Shown: positions 22,401 to 34,780 of the stretch, in pieces
Layout: each line of letters starts with the position of its first letter
How positions within the stretch are numbered: position 1 is the first letter of the stretch
DNA from: Melampsora larici-populina 98AG31
Lineage: Eukaryota > Basidiomycota > Pucciniomycetes > Pucciniales > Melampsoraceae
Reading direction: 5' to 3'
Assembly: GCF_000204055.1 (NCBI RefSeq)
Contig: NW_006768768.1
Coordinates: forward strand, 2,069,088 to 2,133,087
DNA length: 64,000 nt
The notes under the pieces: generated by a model
What the model was told of the DNA's origin: nothing
Seen by the model: only the letters and a program-made list of their open reading frames with translations
Database searches by the model: none
Program-made: the position numbers and the translations under genes

Positions 22401-24039
22401 TGGGACGGGTTTAGGAGCGGCGTTGTTTCAAGGGAAAGAGTGGAAAGGGGCGAGCCCAATAGCTTACGAGTCGAGACAAACGACAACGGCCGAGCGCAAC
22501 TACCCGGTACACGAGCAAGAGCTATTAGCAGTTATTCACGCATTACAGAAGTGGAAAATGCTCCTCTTAGGCATGAAGGTGAATGTGATGAGCGACCATC
22601 ACTCGCTGACCTACCTTTTAAAGCAGCGATCACTCAGTAGGCGCCAAGCTCGCTGGCTCAAACAATTAGCCGATTTTGACCTTCAATTTCAATACATCAA
22701 AGGGGAGGACAATTCGGTGGCCGATGCGTTGTCAAGGAAAGACTCTGAAGACTTTCAAGCGGGAGTTGAAATGGTAGCGGCATTAGCACTCTCACAAACC
22801 TCTCTCTCAGATGACTTTCGACGCGAAGTTATACGTGGATACAAGACTGACAAATTCTGTACTGCTGTCCGTGACGGAGCGCCTCTTAGAGATGACTGCT
22901 ATATTGACGAGGGCCTGATTTTCATCGACGGAAGACTTCTGATTCCCAACGTTGAAAGCTTACGCTTGAACCTCATCGAAGAAGCACACAAACGAGTAGG
23001 ACATTTAGGAGTTCTAAAGACCGTATCAAGCCTTCGACTAGATTTCTTTTGGCCACGAATGAGCAAAGACGTAGAATTCCGCCTGAAGTCTTGTGAAATT
23101 TGTCAGAAAACGAAAGCACGGACGTCATTACCCAATGGTCACATGCGCACACCCAACGTACCATCCGAACCCTTATCAAATATTGCCATAGATTTCATTG
23201 GACCTTTACCAAAGATCAACAACTATGACATGTTACTGACGGTCACTTGTCGACTTTCTGGCTTCACGCGACTGATTGCAACTAATCAAGCCGACACAGC
23301 GGAGAAAACGGCGTCAAGATTCTTTGGCGCTTGGATGGGCACTTTTGGAGTTCCCCAATTGATCATCAGCGACAGGGACAAGGCGTGGTCTTCAAAGTTT
23401 TGGAAGGCTCTGGTAGAACGCCTCAACTTCTCCTTTCACCGATCGTCGGCGTACCACCCCCAAGCTGATGGCAGGAGTGAACGGACCAACAAGACAGTAG
23501 GTCAAGTATTACGTACTTTCACCGCCAAACGTCAGACAAAATGGTTAGAAGCCCTACCCTCGGTAGAGTTCGCGATCAACAGTGCCACAAATGTAGCGAC
23601 AGGTCTCTCTCCCTTTGAGGCTGTGTTTGGAAGACCGGCTAAGCTTTTCCCTTCCTGCGGTTCCATTGACGACTCTCCACCCTCACTCGAGACCTGGCTT
23701 CGTCAACGGGAGGGTACCTGGGCTCAGATACGCGATAACTTGTGGACCAGCCGGGTACAACAAGCATTACAACACAACAAACGTCATGTTGATCTGAAGG
23801 TTGAACCAGACGGTTGGGTATTACTCGATTCCGGTGATTGGAGAGGCCGCCATTCAGGCGGGGTCGACAAGCTCAAAGAACGATACGAAGGACCATACAA
23901 GGTCCTGGACACATTCAATAACGGACAGAGTGTTTGAATTGATTTACCAGTGGGCGACAAACGACATAATGTTTTCAACATCTCGAAATTGAAGCCTTTC
24001 GTGGAGAACTCGGGGTTAGGGCCTGAGGCCCAAAAGTAA
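19440..24039 (+). pseudogene. Gypsy Gag-Pol polyprotein, frameshifted and with one nonsense codon
   Basis: The first ATG of the frame is at 19440 (MGNTLLEE). Gag is followed by a Cys cluster (CHYCKKQCG); protease ALADAGSETNLI, where the catalytic triad reads DAG instead of D-S/T-G; RT with YLDDIVVFS near 21940; RNase H WLFTDASGTGLGAAL near 22380; integrase with HHCC finger (HKRVGHLG, CEICQKTK), then AIDFIGPLP, ISDRDKAWSS and RSERTNK. The first frame ends at 22256. The second, offset by +1, covers RNase H and integrase. The switch lies near 22167-22185 at a run of A, fitting one extra base. At 23935-23937 TGA interrupts the frame, which continues to 24039 with the usual gypsy ending NVFNISKLKPF. 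Confidence 0.93.
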
Positions 24040-24478
24040 GTTCTCTCCTTAGTATGCACCGCCGGGCTTTCTACGCCGTTTGTCATAAAATCATTACCTT
24101 GGCCACACTGTGAGCGTCGAACGGGGGCTCCGCTTGTTTCATTCACAGCAAACAATCACACAAAGTACTCGAGGCGACACTGGCGTACTTCACCTTTAAT
24201 CAAGTTCACATTATTAACTCATAATTTTTCTCTTCTCTTACGTCTCTTTTTTTTTCTTCTCTTTTTTCTTCTTTCTTTTTCTTCTTACTTTTCTTCTTTA
24301 ATTATTTTACTTATTTCACGGGGGATTAAGATCAAGATGGGACACAAAAATTTCCAACATCGGGTTACTGTTCCTTGTTTCTCATTCTCATTTCTCTTTC
24401 TCTTTTCTCTTTCAATTATTACTCATTTTCACGGCTCTCGCACCTCGGCACTCAAGCCTTTTTTATAGGAGGGGAGAA

Positions 24479-24864
24479 TGTAATGTCGTCGAAGACTCCA
24501 TTACAAACATAGTACAGACATATATTCTTATACATGATTACACGACCTTTTTGATATCTCTCGTCTCGCAGAACACTAACTCCTCAGGGAATCTAGACTG
24601 ATTAGATTTCATCTCTTTGGAGTTAGGTGAGCAACAACATCATTTCACTTATATCATCCTATTTCCTTATTATATCTTGTATGGTTCCTCAGGGAATCTA
24701 GACTGATTAGATTTCATCTCTTTGGAGTTAGATAATAAAAACTAGTATAGTTTGGTTCTAGAAAATCAGTCGAGATCACTACGTGATTCTCAGTTCCCTC
24801 ACATTCCCGTCACTGTTCGGTAAAAATAAGATTAAATTAGTGAGGACTCAATAGGTCCTTTACA
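24479..24864 (+). repeat. 3' LTR of gypsy element
   Basis: 386 bp, same as 18602-18987. It is followed by the duplication CTACA. Confidence 0.95.
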
Positions 24865-24988
24865 CTACAGTCCAGCCGTGGCTGCAATCTATAGCATTAG
24901 CATCTGCGAAGATGTGAAAGCCGAGGTCTCCGGCGAGCAAGCAAACGAGCAGAAGATGAAAGATGGGTATCGATCGAATCCAAGACAT
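24865..24988 (-). pseudogene. Small secreted protein gene, 5' part with signal peptide, truncated by gypsy insertion
   Basis: The reverse strand has ATG at 24988 followed by MSWIRSIPIF and a hydrophobic stretch HLLLVCLLAG, a good secretion signal, then residues such as CSHGWTV before the insertion point. A TATA-like box lies about 97 bp upstream of the ATG. At the insertion the frame meets a stop two codons into the LTR, so only about 42 residues could be made. The remainder lies 6.3 kb away at 18601-18023. Not in any family I know; effector-like by size and secretion only. Confidence 0.65.
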
Positions 24989-25084
24989 ATTTCAAAGAAC
25001 AAGATGAGAATCAGCGAATAGTTATGAAAGGCCCGTAGATCTAGTGAGAGGGATCTTGCAGACTTTTTCTCTTTAGCGAAGCAA

Positions 25085-25093
25085 CCTTATATA
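25085..25093 (-). promoter_or_regulatory. TATA-like box of the disrupted secreted-protein gene
   Basis: The reverse strand reads TATATAAGG, about 97 bp upstream of the ATG at 24988. Confidence 0.4.
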
Positions 25094-25099
25094 ATCCAC

Positions 25100-26381
25100 A
25101 CAATTTAACGAGGAAAAGTGCTCTTCCGAATCCGTCTTAACCCTGATTGACGGTAAATCATCAGGCTATAACTTTAGCCACCGGTTCCTGGTCAGCCACT
25201 AGGGACGCCAGTGGCCACGGGAGTTTCCTCCGCGAGGAACCCCGCAACGATCCAATTCACCTCGTGCTGTCCACGTAAGGCCCACTGTGTCACTAATTAG
25301 AGAGGCATGGCTTCTTCGGGAATCGTTGGAAATGGGTGAAGTGGGCGAGAAGGTCTCCGGGCGGGAAGGTAGTCCGTATAAACTTATATCACGGGACACG
25401 ACCGGTAACCATCCTTGACCATCATGTCCAAGATATGGAGTCTGACATAGCTGCGATGAGATGCTCATATCGGAGCTCGTGTCAAGAGAGTACGTGACAT
25501 TCAAACTTGAATCGACATTGACACAACATATTCCCTTTCGACGTGATATGAAACTCACCAAATGACATGATAGAAATTAACAAGAAGTTCGAAGCCATGA
25601 AAAAATATCATACTTCTGAAGCTTCTTGAAATTGGACCAAATGATCAGGCGTCACCATCAAACAGAGACGGTCGTTGACTCAAGTTGGTACTAGTACTAC
25701 TAGAGATAATATGGATGCTCATGAGTCATGCCTGATGACCAGAAGACTATGATGAGACTTTAAGACATGCGAAACAAAAATGTCGTCATCAGCTAGGAAA
25801 GGGACTCGAGATACGAGGCAATTGGTTGCTCAAACCCAATGGATTGTACTTGAAAGGAACTGTGTCTAACACATTGTCATTCAAAAAGCGAACAGAGTAT
25901 GTGCTATGATTTGACCGCGAGAGTGACTGTGAACCAAGGGCAAAGGATACATACATATCCTGATTTTTCAAAAGGTATACCCCTTCTGACCCAGGTCAAC
26001 TAAAAGTCAAAGAATGATACGTAATTCAACACCTCAAAGTCTTCACCAACCTGTGAAGTTGAGTGTCTATGGTCGTTACCTGGAGGAGCAGGTGAGTAGT
26101 ATTGAGGGGCACAAGGGCTCACTGCCTCTCTACCAAACTGCCCAGGCATTGTCCAATCCGTCACTGGATCCGACTCAAAATCCCTATATCTACCCTTGAT
26201 TTGCCAAAGCTGTCTATGACGTCACATCTTTCTGCGCCAACTAGAAGCTCACTCAAGATTGTATTAAAGCCGCATGTCGTTTGTCTAGAGGTAAGATCAT
26301 TTCAGCAACACAATCAATTACTTGAATCATTTACAAACATTTACACCATACTTGCTTTACTACGTTAAATAACTATTCATC
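25100..26381. other. Intergenic with unassigned reverse ORFs
   Basis: Reverse ORFs at 25199-25561 (120 codons) and 25789-25971 (60 codons) have protein-like composition but no motif I can name and no confident start or splice sites. The interval also holds the promoters of the two secreted-protein genes on either side. Confidence 0.35.
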
Positions 26382-26754
26382 ATGAAGATTGCATCTTTCA
26401 ATACTTTAGGATTTGCTCTTTGTATACTTGTCGCTGCATCTTTAGTTTGTGGTCAAGCGGATGTCAAAACTACCGCAACTCCCAGTAATACTCCTGATGC
26501 TACATCCAAAACCCCCGAGCAAAAAGCTGCAGATCTGAAAACAGCAAACGGTGTACTAAATTCGGTCTCAGCTGGGTAAGTCTCATCATACAAATATACG
26601 ATTGATTTGAGCTCATTGGGCTGTTTTTGTTTTGTACCGAATCAGATTGGGTGCAGGAGGTTTAATCCTTCCTTCATTTATCTTGAAAGCAGTTGCAGAT
26701 GGAGTAGGTCAAATCAAAACTCGACGTTCAATCAAACTTGAGCGCGATTATTGA
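26382..26754 (+). CDS. Small secreted protein, 100 residues
   Basis: Two exons, 26382-26575 and 26646-26754, with a 70-bp intron (donor GTAAGT, acceptor ATCAG). The N-terminus MKIASF followed by LGFALCILVAASLVCG is a clear signal peptide. The mature part is short, Thr/Ser/Lys-rich, with a Gly/Ala-Leu segment (LGAGGLILPSFILKAVADG) and a basic end. It has no Cys after the signal region and no known domain. A predicted secreted protein; any role in host interaction is only a guess from the type of organism. Confidence 0.7.
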
Positions 26755-27592
26755 GATATGCATGGATCGAATCAAAATTAAGAAGAATAGAATTGGAATT
26801 TCATATTCATTTTCCACTTCATCTTCCTTGATCTGATTTATGTTTCCAAGTTCTCTATCACTTGACTTTTGCTTTCTCATTGTATTCTTACCTAACTTCA
26901 ATCTGTCTCAACAAGGCATTGGCTCTTCTTTCCCCTGTAGAAACTTCAATTGTACTTTCCTTTCTTTTTTTGATAGAAACTTCTATCACATTTTGTATCT
27001 TACTTCAATAACCAATTTTTTTGAAAAATCCCAACTTGAGAATTTTCTGATCTGGTGCTTGGCTTCTGCTCCATTCGTGAAAAGAAGACCGTTGACTCTG
27101 GATTGATTTTTCAGCGTTAACATAGCCAGCATCATAAATCGCACGAGTATTTGAACCATTCACATCGTGTTCAACGCGTCATCCATTCCTTACTGAGGAG
27201 GAATGCAAGTTAGCCGACGTAAAAAGAGTTCCATATTTTAATGGATCTGTGCATCATACAATCTAGCTAGGATACATACACATTCAGGGTGGGCTCACGT
27301 GTAGAGAAATGTAGAGTTAAGTGGCCATTCAAGGATCACGGCTCTGGGCTGTGGATCATTCTTCACATATTTATATACATGTCGTGATTGCAATTCGAAC
27401 ACAGAAGTTTAGCATTAGAATATGGATAATAAGACAAATCAAAGGAACAGGTCACAAAGATGAAGGAAGATCCCAACAAAATGGAAATCATAAGTGTTTC
27501 ACAGGGAGGAGTTTTCGACAAAGAGGAAACATGAATTCGTGGATTAGTTGGGCGGGCCGTGAGATCCAGTAAGCTTCTTCAGGGTCGTGGTA
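26755..27592. other. Intergenic
   Basis: The 3' flanks of the secreted-protein gene (+) and the F-box-like gene (-), which converge here. Pyrimidine-rich near 26840-26980. No gene supported. Confidence 0.4.
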
Positions 27593-29365
27593 TCAGTCAC
27601 GTTCTTCATCCAGGTGTTCCTCTTGACCAAGCCAATATTCCTCCACGATTACAAACTCATCATCGAATTCATCATCCTCATCCTCACTATAATCCTCGTC
27701 ACCATTCTCATCAACATCCAGCTTGATTTCATAGTTCTGACACAAGGCTTTTAAGTCATTGAGTTCTCTACGAGAAAGAAATGCCCTAGGGGCAAAAAAG
27801 CCCGTTCGATTTTTAAATTCAAACTTCTTCAAATTTGGCCAAGGTTGATCTTGAATTAATTGTTTTAAATCTTGACGTTTGTAACGCGAAGCGTCACCTA
27901 ATAAGATCCACAAAAGGTTCTTTGAGTCTTGAAAGGCTCTCAAGAATTGGATGGGTAAGTAGCTTATGATTTCTAAATTGATCAGTTTGGGCAATTCGAA
28001 TCGGATCTTATCATTTGGTAAGGCTTGAAGAACTGAATCTGGATTCCAAATGCCACGATGATAACGAGGGATGTTATCAAATATAAGTGTTGTTAACGTC
28101 GATTGAAAAAGTGTGACGAAATCGTGTAGGACTGATATGGAGAGTCGATCACAATCTACTAATGATAATGCTTTCAACGAACTTTTCCAATGAAGTTGAT
28201 TCCAACTAGAATCTAGACAATGCACTTCTTTCAAATTTAATTCAACAAGATGAGTAAGTGAAGCCAGATGAAGTCCTAGTGGAGATTGACAAGCTTGTTT
28301 ATGTTTTTGATGCTCTAAAGGCTTAGGGTGAGTAGCATCAATCCTGGAACAAGTGAGACTTTGAAGTTGAGAAAGGTTTGAGATGATGTTGACTAAAAAG
28401 GGTTCGGTGTAAGAGCATTGATTTGTACGAGATGATGATAGTGTAAGATGAGTAAGTGAAGTGAGTTGGGAGATTGATTGAAATGATAACTTTGGAATTT
28501 GAACAAGATCAATATCGAGCTCAAGGAGATGAGGACAACATTCCAAGATTTTGAACAACACTTCGGATCGTGACTTGATATTCCATTGTGGATTATGATG
28601 ATAAATATTTTGCCTCAATAGCTGTTGAAGTTCACTTTCCTCTAAACCTGATGTGAAGTCTGAGACCCTCCACCTCATCTTCCTGCTGTGATATGAATGC
28701 CTTTTAATGATTTCCTCAAGTGTGAACTTTAGTCTATCCACCTTGTAACCTTGAAAATTGAAACCCTGGAATAGAGATCATAATCAAGGCATCAGTCACT
28801 CGATTATGACAAGATGATGATTTTGAGAGGCTCAAGTTACCTTGTAGAGATACGGACAGCATAATTTATAGAATATACGATCAACCGAAGCAAGTGATCG
28901 GATATCATCAATCAAGGGAAGACCTTTGAAAGACAAGAATTTGCTGTCTTGTCAGTACAACTAGTATGAATGTGATATTTGATGCAGAAGCTCAAGATTG
29001 AACGGATGAGGACGATAATGAGGTGGATGGGATTGGGAGAGTCAAGAAATCTACTAACAGTCGCTTTTTCCTTGAAATTTTTGAAGACGTCGAATTTCCT
29101 GATGTTGATCATCATCATTGTGATGTATGGTACTGCTCTGTTGGGTCTTATATTTTTTCTGATCAGTTGAAGAAAGGTGAAGAACCCAATGAATGATGAG
29201 TTCTTTGATCTCCATTGGCATAGATGATAAATTGTTCTGGATATGTGAATGGGGAATTCCAATTGAAGTCATTTTTGAATGTGAAGGTTTAAATGATCCT
29301 CTCAAAGGATGTGATTTCTTCGTCATCTTATTTTGAATATTTTTGCTTGATCGTAAGTCATACAT
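27593..29365 (-). CDS. F-box-like / leucine-rich repeat protein
   Basis: Three exons that join in frame: 29365-29059, 28923-28841 and 28765-27593, giving 520 residues. The N-terminal part reads SSMPMEIKELIIHWV, then across the first intron LIDDIRSLASVDRIFYKL, a split F-box-like motif. After it come irregular leucine-rich segments (ECCPHLLELDID, LTSLTHLTLSSS, LINLEIISYLP). The extreme C-terminus is strongly acidic (DEDYSEDEDDEFDDEF). Such proteins act as substrate adaptors of SCF ubiquitin ligases and form a large family in rusts. The target is unknown. The first donor (GTTAGT) is the least certain join. Confidence 0.72.
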
Positions 29366-30466
29366 TTTTTGAGCCGCTGAAAGATGTGACGATACTACCT
29401 TTGCCAGCTCACGGAGCTCATGAGGCTATATAAACTCAGCAAACGTTCCAGCTCGAGCCTCACTCGCTCGTCACCCACGGCCGACTAAGCCCGTTTCACT
29501 AAGCGTGTTTTGTGTACTTGTTGTCACCTGGGCGGTCATCACTAGGAGAGGCCCAATATTACTTCCTGGACCTTGACCATGCATGGGCATTGATGCCATT
29601 GGTATCGGGCAGACTTGAACGACATGGTGTGCGAGATGCCTACGCCAGTTATGGACGAGATGCTGCCTGCCCTCTACAAGTACTCAAAGTTAATTGCTCG
29701 ATGGAAGACAGCACGTGCATACTATGCCGTAATTTTGAAGAACGAGAAACGCAAATCTTGCAAAAGAGATGCAAAAAAATGATATGCTGGCGCAGGACAC
29801 AAAGCCTGATGAACGGGAAATCAACTCGGAAATTGCGAGTGCGGCGTCAATTCTCGAATTCTCGACGAGCCAAGGATATACTTAGATGTCCCCATCAAGA
29901 GCATACCAAAAATACCCTGTTGGTAGGATTGAACATGTTGTTGTTTTTTCTGAGAGAAATTCGAAGTGTTGATACACGATGTATGTAAAAGCGCTTATCA
30001 ACAGTTCATCAGTCTTTTGCAGCTGTCCCTGATGAGTCGTGACAAGCTTGAAGACTTGATACTTGATCAAGTCTGATTTCTTGTACCAAAAGCTAATGAT
30101 TCTCTTCACTCAAATTTACCTACTTCATGAGTCTGGGTTCTGAATCAGGCTAGCAGACTCATTAAGTTCTTCATCTCTTAAGAATTGACTCTTCATACCT
30201 CTTCACTTGAGAACCAATTGCACATATAAACCTCGAAGAAAATTTATCTATTGCTTTTTTCCAAATATCAATCACTTAAAAACAAACAACTCGCATTAGA
30301 AAAAAAACTAAAAAAAACCTAAACAGTTACACAAATTGAAAAAAAATAGAATGATATCTCAAGTTCAGTTGAATGAACCAATTTTTTTTCCAACTCCTTT
30401 TATTTTATTTTGCTTTTCTTTTACTTTTCTTTTACTTTTCTTTTACTTTCATCATCATCATCATCA
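29366..30466. other. Intergenic with a possible coding fragment and simple repeats
   Basis: Around 29606-29780 a forward frame reads like protein (DMVCEMPTPVMDEML, IARWKTARAYYAV) but has stops on both sides and no recognised family. Near 30410-30470 lie short repeats of TTTTACTTTTC and ATC, 3' of the folate gene. Confidence 0.35.
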
Positions 30467-33400
30467 TCATGATAATCCCACAATTTTTCCAGTCTTTAAA
30501 TCAATATCTTGTTCAAAGAATCCTGGTCTAGTACTCAAACCTGGCATCGTTTGCCTATTGGAATCAAATCAAATCAAATCATTGATATACCGTCAACTTC
30601 AACGGCTTGGGTTTTTGTAAAAAACAAAACTACTTACATATCACCCACAATAGGGTATAAGAATCCAGCACCAGCGGACATCTTGATCGTCCTGATCGGA
30701 ATCACAAATCCTGCAATACCCAACCCCCCGAAAAAGTTTTTATGATTTAATAACGACAAACTGAAAATTAAATCTAGAGTATAGACAAAAAATGAAAAAA
30801 GTACTAAAATCACTCACCCTCTGGTCTTCCTTTCCTCTTAGGATCATGACTCAACGACAAATGTGTCTTAGCCATACAGATCGGGAATCCACCAAACCCT
30901 TGTTTCTCATAACTCTCAATCTGCTTCTCAGCTTCCTCTGAATATGATACACCAGAAGCACCGTACATCTTCTTAGCGATCGTTTCAATCTTAGCCTTCA
31001 ATGGTTGATCAAGTTCATAAAGGAATTTGAAGTTTGCGTTTGATTCTCCTTCACATGCTTTGATCAAGGCTTTAGCTAAATCAATCGCTCCTTCTCCTCC
31101 TTCAGCCCAAAGATTACAAGCAACGGCTGCGTCAGCCCCAGCTGCAATCGCTAGTTTTTCTACTAACGCGATCTCTGCTGGTGTGTCGGCACTATGAGAA
31201 AAAAGACCAATGAGAAATTTAAAGGGGCAGAATCGCCTTGCTTAGAAACTACTCACGTAAATCGATTAACGGCCACAACTACATTAATGCCCATAGACCT
31301 GGCATTCTCAATATGCTTAGCCAAGTTTTCACATCCCTTTTCGAGAAGTTCAAGATTCTCCTCCAAATAGACATCCGCTAATGGTTTACCAGGTGTTACT
31401 TCTGGACCTCCACCGTGCATCTTCAAGGCTCTGATAGTGGCCACTAAGACAACTGCATTAGGTCGAAGGCCTGATACTCTGCATTTGATGTTACAGAACT
31501 TTTCCATTCTAAAACACGCATGTCAAAGTAGAAAGAGTCAATAATGATCCGACGTTCAAGAAGTAAAGAAATCCAAACAAACCCAATATCGGCACCGAAA
31601 CCAGCTTCAGTGATCACGTATCCATATCGATCTTCAGGTTCACCCGGTTCAATACCAGCCAACTTCAACGCAATTTTATCTGCCAAGATCGAAGAGTTTC
31701 CATGGGCGATGTTTGCAAATGGACCGGCATGAACAAAGACAGGTGTGCCCTTTGATTTGATCAACCAAGTAAGCATAAATCCGAATGATCAAGATCCATA
31801 CATAATAATTCCTCACCTCAAGGGTTTGCATCATGTTAGGCTTGATCGCATCTTTCATTAAGACGGCCATCGCACCGGCGCATCCGATATCATCAGCTGT
31901 GATCGGCACTCCGGATTTGCTATCAGCAACTACCATTCGTCCTAGCCTTTTGGCCACAACGAGAGGGGATTAGATTGTGAGTGTCAGGTGTCGGTATGCA
32001 TCAAATACAATCGCCCAATCAGAACGTACCTTTCGCGCATATCAGCGAGATCATTACTGAGGGCAAGTACAGCCATACACTCGCTGGCAACTGCAATGTC
32101 GTAGCCTGTCTTGAGCTCTCGACCCTGCTCTGCGGGTCCTTGACCGATCGTGATTTGTCTCAAGAATCGATCATTGGTATCAACGACACGGTGCCTGATA
32201 GACATGGAGACATATGATAGTCAATCTCATATCTATCTCAAGCTCGACTTAGAGGGACTTACCAAGTGATTTTTTCAGGATCGATATCAAGTCGAACAAA
32301 CTTGGAACGTTCTTCGTCAGTTAACTCGTCAGGTGTTTTGGAGGTATCGATTCCCAACTTTGCCAAGCGTCTCAACATGATCGGCGCAAATCTTCTTTTG
32401 CCCTTGATTGCAGGACACAATCGATTAAAAAGAGCTGTGTCTGATTGAGTTGACTCGTGAAAGTATCGTGCATCGATAGCAGCAGCTTTGATCAATGAGC
32501 AAAAATATCAGAAAATTTCGTGATGTACATGGAGAAGTAAACAAATGAAGCCTTACCAAGAAGATTGTTAGCAGCTGTTGTAGCGTGGATGTCACCTGTC
32601 AAATGAAGGTTGAATTCGTCCATAGGAATAACTTGACTGTACCCTCCACCCGCAGCTCCACCCTTAATCCCAAATGTGGGGCCTTGGGAAGGCTGACGGA
32701 CAGTAGCAAAGCTCATTTTACCAAGATGTGCACCGAGGGCTTGAACGAGACCAATGGTAGTTGTCGACTTGCCTTCACCCAAAGGTGTAGGAGTGATTCT
32801 GTAACCAGGCAAAATTCACAGGTACATGAGTTTTGGTCATGCGGATTAGAATCAACGACAACCAACCCAGCGACAACCACATATTTGCCGTCCTTACGAT
32901 GCGCAAGTCGATCCAAGAGGTTGAGGCTAATCTTGGCTTTGGAGTGACCATAAAGTTCCAATTCTGAGTCCAGGACACCGATCTCACTTGCCACATGGGC
33001 AATTGGTTTTGGTGTTTGAGCCATGGCGATTTCAATGTCACTAAAAAACGTCGCACGCAAGGTAAAAGAGGTCAATCGGGAAATACGCCTAGGGAGAAAT
33101 AGAAGACTGCATACCTAGGAACCGGAGTCAACCTTTCCAACTTGAGAGGCTTGATACACCTCGAACGGGTTCGTTCAACTCTTCGTTGTGCGCTCAACAA
33201 AGTGTTCCCCATCAACATGGCTACAGTCATCGGACCAACACCGCCCGGAACGGGTGTGATCTGAGCAGCCACTGGAGCTGCTGAGTCAAAGTCAACATCT
33301 CCTACAAGCCTTTGTCCTGACTTTTTAGTAGAATCGGGGACAAAGTTGGTTCCCACGTCTACTACCACACATCCTTTCTTAAGCCATTCTCCTTTGACAA

Positions 33401-34441
33401 ATTTGGCTTGTCCGATAGCCGAAACGACGATATCAGCTGTCTTAAGCTGGATACAGTAACAAATTGCGTGAACAAAGTGACAGAAACTGTAAGCGCAATG
33501 ATTTACAAAAATTTACAATCGAGGTGCATAGACTGTTCGTAAAGATGATAAGAGCAAAGAAATCAAGCGAACTCACGATTTCGGGTAAGTTGGAAGTCCG
33601 ACTGTGACACTGTGTGACAGTGGCGTCCTTTCGTCTAAGAAGAGCGCAAACTGGGCTTCCCACGATATCACTTCGACCAAGAACAACGGCATGTTTACCC
33701 GAGATCGAGATGCCAGTATGTTCGATCAAACGAATAACACCCGCCGGTGTACAGGGTGTAAAGAGAGGCTCTGAAGCTCTCGAACTGAGTAATCCGATAT
33801 TATAAGCATGGAATCCGTCCACATCCTTGTCTGGGCTGACTAATTCGGTGATTCGGCGTTCCCCAGCTGATCCGATGTGAGGTGAGAGGGGAAGTTGAAC
33901 GAGCAAACCATCAACGGATGGATCAGCGTTGAGACGAGTGATCTCTTTCGCCACCACTTCTTCGCTTGCTTCAGCAGGAATGATGATATGAAGGAATCGA
34001 ATAGAGCATTCTTCCGCGGCTTTTTGTTTCATTCGAACATAGGTGGTTGAATCGGGTCTAGCTCCTTGTTGAATGACAACCAAGGTAGGCTTAAGAGACG
34101 AATCAGCAGCTATCTTGCTTGCAACTTGCTCTCGAAGCTGCCTAATGAAAGAATATCATGGTTAGTGATCGGTGATGATTCCGAATGGTAAAATTCAACT
34201 CCACTCACTTAGCAATTTGAGTTCCATCGATGATATTGTTAAGATTGGTAGTCATCTTGTTCTTGAGTGTTGTTGATGAAGTGCTTAATGATCTTGAGGA
34301 TGGTAAAGGGTAAAGAGTCGATTGAGATGTATGCGTTAGAGTCGTTTGTTTGTAGTTTAATGAAAGCTTAGTAAGTTTGGTGATCGATCGAGTGGTTTGG
34401 TGACTTCGATTTGCTGTGAGTCGCAACAAGGATCGATGCAT
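30467..34441 (-). CDS. C1-tetrahydrofolate synthase, trifunctional, 13 exons
   Basis: Interconverts one-carbon units on tetrahydrofolate: methylene-THF dehydrogenase and methenyl-THF cyclohydrolase in the N-terminal third, 10-formyl-THF synthetase (ATP) in the rest. I join 13 exons: 34441-34209, 34141-33577, 33446-33115, 33040-32867, 32798-32557, 32485-32263, 32194-32030, 31946-31817, 31749-31583, 31508-31257, 31191-30818, 30710-30638 and 30554-30467; all phases agree, 1005 residues. Motifs: [11 protein letters not shown] with the catalytic Lys, [32 protein letters not shown]; ligase P-loop [11 protein letters not shown], then [15 protein letters not shown] and [13 protein letters not shown] basic, Ser/Thr-rich leader of 62 residues precedes an internal Met (34255), so the first start would give a mitochondrial and the second a cytosolic form. 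Confidence 0.95.
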
Positions 34442-34580
34442 GGCAAGGTCAGCAGGATGTGTAAGAATGGCTTATTGACTCAAAGTTTTTTAAAAAAAAT
34501 AAACTTCCGAGTTCTCTCACCTTGTATTCAGATATCAATCCGACTCGGCGGTCCTCGTCTCAGCTTTTTTTGGTCTTTAT
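34442..34580. promoter_or_regulatory. Truncated upstream region of the C1-THF synthase gene
   Basis: Only about 140 bp separate the first ATG from the left end of the 7.4-kb TIR element. The last nine bases (GGTCTTTAT, 34572-34580) are the target duplication. Any promoter elements further upstream are now displaced beyond 42017. Confidence 0.6.
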
Positions 34581-34780
34581 TAAGCTTAACAAAGCCCCTC
34601 ACGAGCGCGTTCGCCGCGCCCTCGAAGAGGGGCTTAGATCGGACTCGGGATATTTGGCATGTGAGCTCCAAGAATTAGGTACCCTTAAGTTGTTTTTTTC
34701 AGTTCTCTACTCCATCTCACCGTAGAAAATGTTGGTGTTCAAGTATGTCATTCTTCATGAAATGCTACACAACATCATAC
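34581..34780 (+). repeat. Left 200-bp terminal inverted repeat of the 7.4-kb element
   Basis: From TAAGCTTAAC to AACATCATAC. Its reverse complement is at 41818-42017 with no difference that I can find. Confidence 0.93.

Larger units (their letters stand above)
18602..24864 (+). mobile_element. Ty3/gypsy LTR retrotransposon, recent insertion
   Basis: Two 386-bp LTRs (18602-18987 and 24479-24864) that look identical by eye, starting TGTAA and ending TTACA. They are flanked by the 5-bp duplication CTACA (18597-18601 and 24865-24869). A purine tract AGGAGGGGAGAA precedes the 3' LTR. Domain order is Gag, protease, RT, RNase H, integrase, as in gypsy elements. Despite identical LTRs the pol frame is broken near 22170 and again at 23935. 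It interrupts a secreted-protein gene on the opposite strand. Confidence 0.96.

Noticed and set aside
25199..25971. Two reverse ORFs as one secreted or enzymatic gene
   Set aside because: Composition is protein-like, but I found no family motif and no joins that keep frame with confidence.
29512..29988. Forward ORF of 158 codons
   Set aside because: Another frame in the same place looks at least as protein-like; both are short and end in stops, so no gene is called.
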